Shown: positions 32,616 to 41,309 of the stretch, piece after piece
How positions within the stretch are numbered: position 1 is the first letter of the stretch
Layout of the letters: the number at the start of each line of letters is the position of its first letter
Assembly: GCF_052044135.1 (NCBI RefSeq)
Contig: NZ_JBQDYF010000004.1
Coordinates: 62,001-126,000 of the forward strand
From: Salinisphaera sp052044135
Lineage (GTDB): Bacteria; Pseudomonadota; Gammaproteobacteria; Nevskiales; Salinisphaeraceae
Reading direction: 5' to 3'
DNA length: 64,000 nt
Notes under the pieces: generated by a model
What the model was told of the DNA's origin: nothing
Databases searched by the model: none
The model's input: only the letters and a program-made list of their open reading frames with translations
Position numbers and translations under genes: made by a program

Positions 32616-34588
32616 AAGTGCTGACGATGGCCCCGGCCCGGTTGTGCGCGGGCGCGGCCCTGATCGTGGCCGGCCTGGCCATGGCCGCGCTGCACGCGGT
32701 GGCCGGCAGCGACTGGGCGGGCGGATTCGTGCATCCGAATCCCGACGACATGACCCAGATTCTGGTGCACGACAGCTGGCTGCCGCGATTGACGGTGGCG
32801 CTGATCGGCGGCGCAGGGCTGGCGCTGGCCGGCGTGCTCATGCAGCAGACGCTGCGCAATCCGCTGGCGGCGCCGACCACGCTGGGCGTGGCCAGCGGGG
32901 CCCAGGTGCTGCTGCTGGTGGCGACACTGTTCGCGCCCGGGTTGCTGACCTACGGCCGCGGTGCGATCGCGTTCGTGGGCGGCGCGCTGGCGGTGGCGCT
33001 GGTGTTCGCACTGGCCTGGCGGCGCGGGCTCGCGCCCGCGGTGCTGGTACTGGCCGGGCTGGTGGTCAACCTGTATCTCGGCGCGGCTTCCCTCGCACTC
33101 ATTCTGTTCAACCAGGACAAACTGCACGGGCTGATGATCTGGGGGGCCGGCTCGCTGGCCCAGAACAACTGGCAGGATGCGCTGCATCTCGCGCCGCGGC
33201 TGGCGCTGGCGGCGGCGGGCGCCGGTGTGCTCGTGCGGGCGCTCGCGGTGCTCGATCTCGACGAGGTGAATGCCCGCAATCTCGGCGTTTCGTTGCCGTG
33301 GCTGCGTCTGGCCAGCCTCGGGCTTGCCGTGTTCATCACCGCCAGCATTGTATCGGCGCTGGGCGTGATCGGTTTCGTCGGGCTGGCCGCGCCGGCGATC
33401 GTACGCCTGGTCGGGGCGCGGACGCTGGGGGCGCGCCTGTTCTGGGCACCGGTCTTCGGCGCCCTGCTGCTGGCCGCCACCGACCTGTTGCTGCAGCTCA
33501 TCGCCGGCAGCCAGGCATCGCTGATCCCGACCGGGGCCATCACCGCGGCGCTGGGTGCGCCCCTGCTGCTATGGCTGGTGCCGCGCCTGTCCGCCGGCCG
33601 CGGCGCGCCACGCCCGAGCGTCGCGCCCCCGGCCCCGCGGCGAGCGGCACCGTGGCGCTTGATCGGGCGGTGCGCGATCGTGGTGGCCGCGATGGCGGTG
33701 ATCGCGCTGCTGGCCGGGCGCGGCCTGCATGGCTGGAACGCGCCGTTCGCACTGCCCTGGTCGGAAACCGGCGCCTGGCGGGCGCCGCGCGTGCTCGCGG
33801 CGGGCATGGCCGGCATGCTGCTGGCACTGGCGGGCACCATCATTCAGCGCGTGTCGGGCAATCCCATGGCGAGTCCCGAGGTGCTCGGCGTGAGCGCCGG
33901 TACCGGCATGGGCCTGCTGGCATTGATCTGGTTCGTGCCGGCCGCGGGCACGCTGGCCCTGCTCGGGGCCGGCACGCTCGGCGCGCTGGCGACGCTGGCC
34001 CTGCTGATCGCGATCAACGCCCGTGCGGGCTTCGAGCCGCAGCAGCTTTTGCTGACCGGCATTGCGGTGATGTTCGCCTTCGACGCGATCCAGCGCATCG
34101 TGCTCGCCGGCAACGATCCGCGCAGCCAGTCGATGCTGGCGTGGATCTCCGGCTCCACCTATTACGTCGACATGGGCACGGCGGGAGTGATTTCGGCGGT
34201 CGGCGTGGTGCTCGTCGCGCTGGCCTGGCCGCTGGCGCGCTGGCTCGATCTGCTGCCGCTCGGCGCGTCGGTCGCGCGCGCGCTGGGGATCAACGTCACC
34301 CTCAGCCGGCTGGTGCTGCTGGGGCTGGTGGCGGTGCTGACCGCCGCGGCCACGCTGGTGGTCGGCCCGCTGTCGTTCGTTGGCCTGCTGGCGCCGCATC
34401 TGGCCCGCATGGCGGGCCTGGCCCGGGCGCGAACGCATATGGCGGGGGCGATGGTCTTCGGCGCCCTGTTGATGATCGCGGCCGACTGGGTGGGCCGGCA
34501 GATCCTGTTCCCGGTCGAGATTCCGGCCGGGCTGGTGGCCACGCTGATCGGTGGCAGCTATTTCATGTGGCGGCTGCGGCGGATCTGA
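32612..34588 (+). CDS. Fused iron-hydroxamate permease (FhuB-like)
   Basis: 658 residues, matching the 660 of E. coli FhuB. Two homologous FecCD permease halves of about ten helices each; the equivalent motifs GASGAQ-like LGVASGAQ (first half) and LGVSAGTGMG (second half), and GFVGLAAPAIVRL / SFVGLLAPHLARM. The ATG at 32612 overlaps the binding-protein stop. The fused form is characteristic of ferric hydroxamate systems, and supports that substrate. Confidence 0.93.
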   Translation: MKVLTMAPARLCAGAALIVAGLAMAALHAVAGSDWAGGFVHPNPDDMTQILVHDSWLPRLTVALIGGAGLALAGVLMQQTLRNPLAAPTTLGVASGAQVLLLVATLFAPGLLTYGRGAIAFVGGALAVALVFALAWRRGLAPAVLVLAGLVVNLYLGAASLALILFNQDKLHGLMIWGAGSLAQNNWQDALHLAPRLALAAAGAGVLVRALAVLDLDEVNARNLGVSLPWLRLASLGLAVFITASIVSALGVIGFVGLAAPAIVRLVGARTLGARLFWAPVFGALLLAATDLLLQLIAGSQASLIPTGAITAALGAPLLLWLVPRLSAGRGAPRPSVAPPAPRRAAPWRLIGRCAIVVAAMAVIALLAGRGLHGWNAPFALPWSETGAWRAPRVLAAGMAGMLLALAGTIIQRVSGNPMASPEVLGVSAGTGMGLLALIWFVPAAGTLALLGAGTLGALATLALLIAINARAGFEPQQLLLTGIAVMFAFDAIQRIVLAGNDPRSQSMLAWISGSTYYVDMGTAGVISAVGVVLVALAWPLARWLDLLPLGASVARALGINVTLSRLVLLGLVAVLTAAATLVVGPLSFVGLLAPHLARMAGLARARTHMAGAMVFGALLMIAADWVGRQILFPVEIPAGLVATLIGGSYFMWRLRRI

Positions 34589-34597
34589 CGACGGTTT

Positions 34598-34898
34598 TCA
34601 GTCGCGCTTGCGGCAATACTCGATTGTGCCGCCGAAGCGCAGGGTCTGCGGGCCGTCGGCGAAGAAATGATCGACCGAATCACGGGGCCATTTCTCGATC
34701 GCCGCGAACGTGCGGCCGGCGCGATCGGCTGCGGCGATGGCGTCGCTCTGGCTCGTCAGATAGGCCACGAAGGCATCGTGGGTCATGGTGCGGGCGCAGA
34801 TCGAACACGAAATGATGGCCGAGCGCGCCCTGGGCCATGCTTGCGACCGCCGGCAAAGGCAGGCGGTAATCCCGAACAATCAGGCGAAACAGGTCCAT
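34598..34898 (-). pseudogene. Possible frameshifted small gene next to fhuF
   Basis: Two frames carry coding-like composition in sequence. From 34898 an ATG opens MDLFRLIVRDYRLPLPAVAS and stays coding-like to about FVFDLR (near 34795). From about 34790 another frame continues TMTHDAFVAYLTSQSDAIAA to a stop at 34598. Joined, they would encode a protein of about 100 residues downstream of the FhuF gene (10 bp gap). Either a frameshift mutation, a sequencing error, or two overlapping small genes (second starting at the ATG at 34786, 62 residues). I do not recognise the family. Confidence 0.45.
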
Positions 34899-34907
34899 GG
34901 GCGCGGC

Positions 34908-35828
34908 TCAGGCGCGGTCGGGCGCCTGGCCCGCCGGCTTCAGGGGACGCGCGGCGTTCGCTTCGCCGGCCTCCGGATAGGTAATGGCGCGGGGGCAGTT
35001 GGCGCACAGGGGCAGCGATGGATCGAGGTCGCGCACACAGCACAGCCGCCGACATTCGCGGGTCGGCGCGCCCTCGCCGTCGTGCGCACCCGCCGCCAGC
35101 GGCTTGAATGCGGCATGAAACGGGTTGGGGCCGCCGTCGGGCCGCGCGGGCGAATCCAGCAGCGTGCGCGCCGGTGCCAGCCCGCCGGGCTCGGTCCGGT
35201 GCTGTTCGGTGAGCTGGTCGAGCACCCACGCGTAGTACACCGCGCCATTGGCGCCGAACACGCGGGGCGACAGCCGGCAATCGGCGGCCAGCGCCGACGC
35301 CAGCGGTGTCATGACGGCGTCGATCAGGGCGCTCATGTCGCCCGGCGCGGGCGCGCCGAGTGGGTCGTGATCGAAGATGAAGTGCGCGATCGTGCCGTCT
35401 TCGCGACAAGACACGCGCCAGCGGGCCGGGTCGAGATCGAGCCGGCGGCCGGTGGCGCATTGAACCACCACCACCGGGATGATCAGTCGGGCAAAGAAGA
35501 ACTTCGACCACTCGCTGGCCGCGGCCCGTCGATCGGTCAGCGCGCGCGCCGCGGCAAACCGGGGCAGCACTGTATCCAGCGCGTCGCCGCAAACCAGGGC
35601 CCGACCCGCGATGACCGGCCCGCCCGCGGGCACGGCATCGCGACAGAGCGCGTTCGCTGCGAATTCGAACCGGCGGGGGAAAAAGCGCGCGTACATGCCG
35701 CCTGCAATGCTGTCGCGTAAATGCGAATGGTTATCGATACGGTAACGCGCCCGGTCCGTCGAGGAAAGCGTGTCAGGCGGCGCGATCGATCCCGCCCACG
35801 CCGGGCACCGTGTCGCCAATTCTGACAT
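34908..35828 (-). CDS. fhuF: Siderophore-iron reductase, FhuF type
   Basis: Cytosolic or membrane-associated [2Fe-2S] reductase that frees iron from imported siderophores. 306 residues with the diagnostic C-terminal pattern C-C-x10-C-x2-C (RLCCVRDLDPSLPLCANCP). Converges on the fhuC-D-B unit. The ATG at 35828 lies within the palindrome 35815-35848, so the start or its control may be structured; an internal start such as the ATG at 35696 would drop about 44 residues. Low general similarity of this family to E. coli FhuF is normal. Confidence 0.87.
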   Translation of the reverse strand: MSELATRCPAWAGSIAPPDTLSSTDRARYRIDNHSHLRDSIAGGMYARFFPRRFEFAANALCRDAVPAGGPVIAGRALVCGDALDTVLPRFAAARALTDRRAAASEWSKFFFARLIIPVVVVQCATGRRLDLDPARWRVSCREDGTIAHFIFDHDPLGAPAPGDMSALIDAVMTPLASALAADCRLSPRVFGANGAVYYAWVLDQLTEQHRTEPGGLAPARTLLDSPARPDGGPNPFHAAFKPLAAGAHDGEGAPTRECRRLCCVRDLDPSLPLCANCPRAITYPEAGEANAARPLKPAGQAPDRA

Positions 35829-35848
35829 GTCGTCTTGTCAGAATTGGC
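35815..35848. promoter_or_regulatory. Palindrome over the fhuF start codon
   Basis: Perfect 13-bp arms GCCAATTCTGACA (35815-35827) and TGTCAGAATTGGC (35836-35848) with an 8-nt centre. It covers the presumed fhuF start codon, and lies 77 bp upstream of the divergent monooxygenase start. Could be an operator shared by both genes or a hairpin hiding the fhuF start in mRNA. Confidence 0.55.
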
Positions 35849-35924
35849 GGGCGTTGCTATGTTGCCGTCAGAACGCGCGCGAGCGCCGCGCCGCACTGAT
35901 GCCATTCGTCCGATGGAGGCCGCC

Positions 35925-37466
35925 ATGGCCGCGACCCGCCTGCTTGCCCGACTCAATCCGCTGGCCTCGCGCCGGATCGATACCGACATGGATATCGCCA
36001 TCGTCGGCGCCGGCTTCTCCGGCCTGGGCATGGCGATCCAGCTCAAGGAAGCCGGGATCGAGAGCTTCACCCTCCTCGAGCGCGCGGACGAGGTCGGCGG
36101 CACCTGGCGCGACAACCACTATCCGGGCGCGGCGTGCGATGTCGCCTCGCACTTGTATTCGTTCTCGTTCGAGCAGAATCCGAACTGGTCGCGCGCCTTC
36201 GGCCAGCAGCCGGAGATCTTCGACTACATCAAGCGGGTGGCCGCGAAATACGATTTGTATCGCCACATCCGCTTCAACACGGCGATCCGCGAGGCCCGCT
36301 TCGATGAAGACGCCGGCATCTGGCATGCGATCACCGGCTCGGGCGAGGAACTGACGGCACGCGTGGTGATCTCGGCGGTGGGCGCGCTGTCCGACCCGGC
36401 CTATCCGAAGATCGAGGGGCTGGAACGGTTCCAGGGCAAGCTCATGCACACCGCGCAGTGGGACGACGACTACGATCTGGCCGGCAAGCGCGTGGCCGTG
36501 ATCGGTTCGGGCGCCTCGGCCATCCAGGTGGTGCCGGAGATCCAGAAAGCGGCCGGCCACATCACCGTCTTCCAGCGCACGCCGAGCTGGATCATGCCCA
36601 AGCCCGACCGGCCGATTCCGGAAAAGGAACAGGCCGAATACCGCGATTCGTTCTACAAGCTGGCCAAGCGCCGTTATCGCATCTACTGGATGAGCGAGCT
36701 GTTCGCGCCTTTCATCATTTCCGATCGCAGGTTCTTCAAGAAAAAGGCCGAGCAGATGGCCAAGCGCCATATCCGCAAGCAGGTGGCCGACAAGGCCCTG
36801 CGCCAGACCGTCACCCCGGACTATGCGATCGGCTGCAAGCGTATTCTGATTTCCAACGACTGGTATCCGGCGATCCAGGCCGACAATGCCGAACTGATCC
36901 CCGACGGGCCGGCGCGGATCACCGAAAACAGCCTCATTACGAAGGACGGACGCGAGATCGCGGTCGACGCCATCGTCTGCGCGACCGGCTTCAAGGTGCC
37001 CTCGCGGGCGGCGCCGTTCCCGGTCAAGGGTCTGGGCGGGCTCGACCTGAACACGGCCTGGGCCGACGGTGCCGAAGCCTACAAGGGGGTCACCGTCTCC
37101 GGTTTCCCGAATCTGTTCTTCCTGATGGGCCCGAACACCGGGCCGAGCCATACCTCGGTGCTCGCCTTCACCGAAATGCAGATGGAATACATCGCCAGGG
37201 CGATCGGGCATATGGCGCGCCACGATCTGAAATGGCTGATGGTGAAGAAACCGGTGCAGGATCGCTTCAATCGCGGTATCCAGAAGCGCATGCAGCACAC
37301 TTCGTGGACCTCTGGGTGCAACAGCTGGTATCTCACCGATTCAGGCAAGAACACCACGCTGTATCCCGGCTTCAACTGGGAATACCGCATGCGTCTGTGG
37401 TTGTTCCGGCCCGGTGAATACGAGTCCGCGCCGATGCGGCGCGTGGGCGACCGCGAGGCGGCTTGA
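35925..37466 (+). CDS. Flavin-containing monooxygenase, Baeyer-Villiger type
   Basis: NADPH- and FAD-dependent class B monooxygenase that inserts oxygen into ketones or oxidises heteroatoms. 513 residues from the ATG at 35925, which follows GGAGG; the frame is open further upstream but begins in the palindrome. FAD motif GAGFSG at 28-33, Baeyer-Villiger fingerprint F169-x-G-x3-H175-x3-W179-D, second Rossmann motif GSGASA. Substrate unknown. Neighbours (fhuF, sugar dehydrogenase) do not suggest a pathway. Confidence 0.88.
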   Translation: MAATRLLARLNPLASRRIDTDMDIAIVGAGFSGLGMAIQLKEAGIESFTLLERADEVGGTWRDNHYPGAACDVASHLYSFSFEQNPNWSRAFGQQPEIFDYIKRVAAKYDLYRHIRFNTAIREARFDEDAGIWHAITGSGEELTARVVISAVGALSDPAYPKIEGLERFQGKLMHTAQWDDDYDLAGKRVAVIGSGASAIQVVPEIQKAAGHITVFQRTPSWIMPKPDRPIPEKEQAEYRDSFYKLAKRRYRIYWMSELFAPFIISDRRFFKKKAEQMAKRHIRKQVADKALRQTVTPDYAIGCKRILISNDWYPAIQADNAELIPDGPARITENSLITKDGREIAVDAIVCATGFKVPSRAAPFPVKGLGGLDLNTAWADGAEAYKGVTVSGFPNLFFLMGPNTGPSHTSVLAFTEMQMEYIARAIGHMARHDLKWLMVKKPVQDRFNRGIQKRMQHTSWTSGCNSWYLTDSGKNTTLYPGFNWEYRMRLWLFRPGEYESAPMRRVGDREAA

Positions 37467-37479
37467 AACATCAAGGGCC

Positions 37480-38745
37480 CTAGTTCTTCTGATAGCTGAT
37501 GCGGTAGATCGTGCTGCCCTGGTCGTCGCTGACATAGAGCGCGCCCTTCGGCCCGACCGCGAGCCCGGCCGGGCGATGGGCGGCGCTGCCCGGCGAGCGC
37601 ACGATCTTTTCGCCGGTAAAGCCGGCCGGGCCGGCGAAGGTGCGATAGGGTTTGCTCGGCTTGTCGCCGTTGAACGGCTGGTAGATCACCCGAAAGCCCT
37701 GTTGCGGTTCCGGTGAGCGATCCCAGGAGCCGTGGAAGGCGATGAATGCGCCGCCGCGATAAGCCTTGGGGAAGGCCCTGGCCTGATAGAAGACCACATC
37801 CATCGGTGCCCAATGCGCCGGGTAGGCCGCGATCGGGTCGGTATAGTCGGCACAGCGGCCGATCTTGTGGCCATCGCCGCCGTATTCCGGGTTCAGGCGG
37901 CGCGCATGCGCTTTACCGTCGTAATAGCAGTACGGCCAGCCGAAGTTGTCGCCCTGCTTGATGTCGAGCAGAACCTCCGCCGGGAGCCGTACGTTCTGCT
38001 CGGTCGAGAATTTCTTCGGCCATAGGGCCGACAGCTGATCGCGGCCCATCTGGGCGCCGACCAGGCGGTGCCGCGCCCGATCCCAGGTCAGCGCGAACAG
38101 ATTGCGGATACCGGTGGCATAGCGTGCCTTGGCGCTGAATTTCTGATTCGGCTTGTCGGCGGCGAAACGCCAGATGCCGCCCTGTTTTTTCAGCAGGGGG
38201 CAGGGGTCCTGGCCGGGCGAGCCCGGCTGACGATCGTCTTTCTGGCAGGCATTCGATGGCGCGCCGATGGCCACATACAGATGGTCGGCATCGTCCACCG
38301 CGAGCCCGCGTGCACTGTGGGCTTTCTGATCGGGCAGGCCGGTGACGATGAGCTGGCCCTCGCCGTCGGGAACCGCGCCCCGATGCAGTTTGTAACGGCG
38401 CACGCCCGTCGCCGAGGCGGCATACAGCCAGCCATCATGGAGGGTCAGGCCGGTGGCGCCGCCGCGGCCGAACAGTTGGCGTTTGTCGGCCACGCCGTCG
38501 CCGTTGCTATCGATGAGCGCGAGAAGATCGTGTTTGCCGTCACCGTGATTGACGTTGGCGTAGACCGTGCCGTTGGCCGCCACAGCGATATGGCGCGGCT
38601 GGCGCGCGTTCCTGGCGAAAACCGTGGCGCAGAAATGCGGCGGCAGATCGAGGCCGGCCGTCTTGCACGCCGCCGCGGCCGCCCCGGGCACAACCAGCAT
38701 CAGCAGGGGCGCGCCGAGCAGCGCTGGGTTCAGTCGACGAATCAT
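37480..38745 (-). CDS. PQQ-type soluble sugar dehydrogenase (sorbosone/glucose dehydrogenase family)
   Basis: Exported six-bladed beta-propeller, about 421 residues from the ATG at 38745 (an ATG at 38760 is also in frame). Signal peptide ends near AAAA; propeller repeats carry segments such as SARGLAVDDADHLYVAIGA, ATGIRNLFALTWD and FGWPYCYYDGK, typical of the soluble glucose/sorbosone dehydrogenase family. Several Cys residues suggest disulphides. Expected to oxidise aldoses in the periplasm with PQQ. No pqq biosynthesis gene is in the window. Converges on the monooxygenase with a 13-bp gap. Confidence 0.82.
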   Translation of the reverse strand: MIRRLNPALLGAPLLMLVVPGAAAAACKTAGLDLPPHFCATVFARNARQPRHIAVAANGTVYANVNHGDGKHDLLALIDSNGDGVADKRQLFGRGGATGLTLHDGWLYAASATGVRRYKLHRGAVPDGEGQLIVTGLPDQKAHSARGLAVDDADHLYVAIGAPSNACQKDDRQPGSPGQDPCPLLKKQGGIWRFAADKPNQKFSAKARYATGIRNLFALTWDRARHRLVGAQMGRDQLSALWPKKFSTEQNVRLPAEVLLDIKQGDNFGWPYCYYDGKAHARRLNPEYGGDGHKIGRCADYTDPIAAYPAHWAPMDVVFYQARAFPKAYRGGAFIAFHGSWDRSPEPQQGFRVIYQPFNGDKPSKPYRTFAGPAGFTGEKIVRSPGSAAHRPAGLAVGPKGALYVSDDQGSTIYRISYQKN

Positions 38746-39133
38746 GGCATGGCCTGGCATCAGTTCGCTTTCGCTTATAGCAGCCCCGGTGCCCGGGCGC
38801 TATCCGAAGCAGTACGCAGGAGTGCGCGTTATCGTGGCCTGTTGCCAGGGGCCGTGCCCGGTGCGGAGGAGGCCTGGGGCTCCGGGGCCGTATCCGGCGG
38901 CGGGCCCCAAGCGACGACGCCTGTCTTGCCGGTTGCGACTCCGGACAAGGTCGAAGCCGCGCGGTCAGTGCGAACCGGCGCGAATTCCGGCCGCCGACGC
39001 TGCGCCGGCCCGGCAACAATCGTCGCGATAGTCAGAATTGCATGCCCGGTCTCTTGAAGCCGTGCATGATGCACCGATCTAGTGGGTATCGATTTTCACG
39101 CGCGCAATACGTCGCGCCCCACTGGAGTGCTGC
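38746..39133. other. Non-coding interval between sugar dehydrogenase and OYE gene
   Basis: About 390 bp between divergent genes. A short palindrome GTGCATGATGCAC lies at about 39061-39073, close to the OYE start, and could be an operator. Nothing else recognised. Confidence 0.35.
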
Positions 39134-40207
39134 ATGCCCGATCTATTCAAGCCCTGGACCATTGGCGACGTGACTTTCCGCAACCGGATCTTCGTGTCGC
39201 CGATGTGCCAGTACTCGGCCGAGGATGGCTATCCGAACGACTGGCATTTCGTGCATCTCGGCAGTCGCGCGGTCGGCGGTGCCGGGCTGGTGATGATGGA
39301 GGCCAGCGCCGTCACGCCCGAGGGCCGGATCACGCCGGGCGATCTCGGGATCTGGAGCGACGCGCATATCGGCGAGTTCAAGCGCAATGCCGATTTCATC
39401 CGTGCGCAGGGGGCGGCGGCCGGCGTGCAGCTCGCCCACGCCGGGCGCAAGGCGTCCTGCACCGCGCCGTGGATCGACGGTGGCCGGGCGCTGACCGCCG
39501 CGGAAGGAGCCTGGCAGACGGTGGCGCCGAGCGCGGTTCCGTTCTCCGATAATGCGCCGACACCGCATGCCCTGGGCAGCGATGAAATGGCGGCGCTGAT
39601 CGATGCATTCGTGGCCGCGGCCAAACGCGCCGACGCCGCCGGCATGGACATGATCGAAATCCACGGTGCGCACGGTTATCTGTTGCACGAGTTCGTCTCG
39701 CCGCTATCCAACGAGCGCACCGACGACTATGGCGGCAGCCTGGAGAATCGCTGTCGTTTCCCGCTGGAAGTGGTGCGCGCCGTACGCGCCGTCTGGCCGG
39801 CCGACAAACCGCTGTTCTATCGCGTCTCCGCCAGCGACTGGGAAGATGGCGGCTGGGACATCGAGCAGACCGTGCAACTGGCCGCATGGCTCAAGGCCGA
39901 GGGCGTGGACGTGCTCGATTGTTCCGGCGGCGGCAATACGCCGTCGGCACAGATCCCGGTCGGGCCGGGTTACCAGACCGAATTCGCGGCCCGCGTACGG
40001 CGCGAGACCGGCCTGGCGACTGGCGCGGTCGGCATGATCACCGACCCGGTGCAGGCCGAACACATCGTGCATTCCGGCCAGGCCGACTGCGTGCTGCTGG
40101 CGCGCGAAATGCTTCGCGATCCGTACTTCCCGCTGCGGGCGGCGACCGAATTGCACGGCGACGATAATCTGGCGCCGCCGGTGCAGTACGCGCGCGCCTT
40201 CAAGTAG
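39134..40207 (+). CDS. Old-yellow-enzyme family NADPH-flavin oxidoreductase (YqjM/NamA class)
   Basis: FMN enoate reductase reducing activated C=C bonds or nitro groups. 357-residue TIM barrel. SPMCQYS with Cys25 marks the thermophilic-like/YqjM class, whose Cys tunes FMN. His177 and His180 in HGAHGYLLHEF are the substrate-binding pair, followed by SPLSNERTDDYGGS. Monocistronic with its own terminator at 40235-40268. Physiological substrate unknown. Confidence 0.92.
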   Translation: MPDLFKPWTIGDVTFRNRIFVSPMCQYSAEDGYPNDWHFVHLGSRAVGGAGLVMMEASAVTPEGRITPGDLGIWSDAHIGEFKRNADFIRAQGAAAGVQLAHAGRKASCTAPWIDGGRALTAAEGAWQTVAPSAVPFSDNAPTPHALGSDEMAALIDAFVAAAKRADAAGMDMIEIHGAHGYLLHEFVSPLSNERTDDYGGSLENRCRFPLEVVRAVRAVWPADKPLFYRVSASDWEDGGWDIEQTVQLAAWLKAEGVDVLDCSGGGNTPSAQIPVGPGYQTEFAARVRRETGLATGAVGMITDPVQAEHIVHSGQADCVLLAREMLRDPYFPLRAATELHGDDNLAPPVQYARAFK

Positions 40208-40234
40208 CATCGGCCGATCGCGCCGGGTGACTCC

Positions 40235-40268
40235 GCCCCGTTCGAATGCAGGCGAGCGGGGCGTTTCT
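40235..40268 (+). terminator. Rho-independent terminator after the OYE gene
   Basis: Stem GCCCCGTTCG/CGAGCGGGGC (one mismatch) with an 8-nt loop, followed by GTTTCTC. Located 28 bp after the stop codon. Confidence 0.6.
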
Positions 40269-40325
40269 CGTTATGGCTCGCGCGCCGAATCCACAAAGCC
40301 GGCGCGCCGAGGTTAGAATAGCGCG

Positions 40326-41309
40326 ATGCCACGACCGCGCCTTCTGCCCGACAACTTCATCCTCGCGTTGATCGGGGCGATTCTGCTCGCCACGCTCCTG
40401 CCGATTCGCGGCGGGGCGGCGGCCATTTACGAGCACGCCACTACATTGGCGATCGCGCTGTTGTTCTTTCTGCACGGCGCCAAGCTCTCGCGTGAGGCCG
40501 TTGTCGCCGGGGCCTCGAACTGGCGCCTGCACCTGTGTGTGCTGGCCGCCACCTTCCTGCTGTTTCCGCTGATCGGTCTGGCGGCCCATCCCCTGTTGTC
40601 CGATCTGCTCACGCCCGGGCTGGCCGCTGGCGTGCTGTTCGTCTGTCTGCTGCCCTCGACCGTACAGTCGTCGATCGCCTTTACCTCGATCGCCGGCGGC
40701 AACGTATCGGCCGCGGTCTGCAGCGCGAGCGCATCCAATCTGCTGGGCGTGTTCCTGACCCCGGCGCTGGCGGGGGTGTTTCTGTCCCAGGCCGGCCATG
40801 CCGGCGGTTCGTTGTCGGCGATCGTGCATATCGTGGGCGAGATCGTGGTGCCGTTCGCGGCGGGCCAGTTCGCGCGCCGCTGGATTGGCGGCTGGGTCAA
40901 GGCGCACCCGAAGGTGGTCAAGTTCGTCGACCAGGGCTCGATCGTGCTTGTGGTGTATGGCGCGTTCTCGGCATCGGTGGTGCAGGGGCTGTGGCACCAG
41001 ATCCCGCCGATCGCGCTGGCCTGGCTGTTCCTGGCCGACGCGGCGCTGCTGGCGATCGTGCTGGCGGTCACCTGGGGTGTCGGGCGGGCGTTTTTCGCGC
41101 GTGAAGACGCCCTGGTGCTGTTGTTCTGTGGTTCCAAGAAATCGCTGGCCAGCGGCATCCCGATCGCCAAGGTGCTGTTCGCGTCCGGCGCGCTCGGGGC
41201 GATCGTGCTGCCGTTGATGATCTTTCATCAGATCCAGCTCATTGCCTGCGCCGCCATCGCGCGGCGGGCGGCCCGATACGCGCCCGAGGCCCAGCCGGTT
41301 CGCGGATGA
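40326..41309 (+). CDS. SBF-like (bile acid:sodium symporter family) transporter
   Basis: 327 residues, about ten helices, with the family segments LLFFLHGAKLSREAV and VLFVCLLPSTVQSSIAFTSI, the latter being the broken-helix region of the SBF-like (YfeH/Rch1) group. Substrate not predictable: relatives move organic anions or affect calcium. Stop overlaps the MFS start by 4 bp, so the two permeases are coupled. Confidence 0.87.
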   Translation: MPRPRLLPDNFILALIGAILLATLLPIRGGAAAIYEHATTLAIALLFFLHGAKLSREAVVAGASNWRLHLCVLAATFLLFPLIGLAAHPLLSDLLTPGLAAGVLFVCLLPSTVQSSIAFTSIAGGNVSAAVCSASASNLLGVFLTPALAGVFLSQAGHAGGSLSAIVHIVGEIVVPFAAGQFARRWIGGWVKAHPKVVKFVDQGSIVLVVYGAFSASVVQGLWHQIPPIALAWLFLADAALLAIVLAVTWGVGRAFFAREDALVLLFCGSKKSLASGIPIAKVLFASGALGAIVLPLMIFHQIQLIACAAIARRAARYAPEAQPVRG

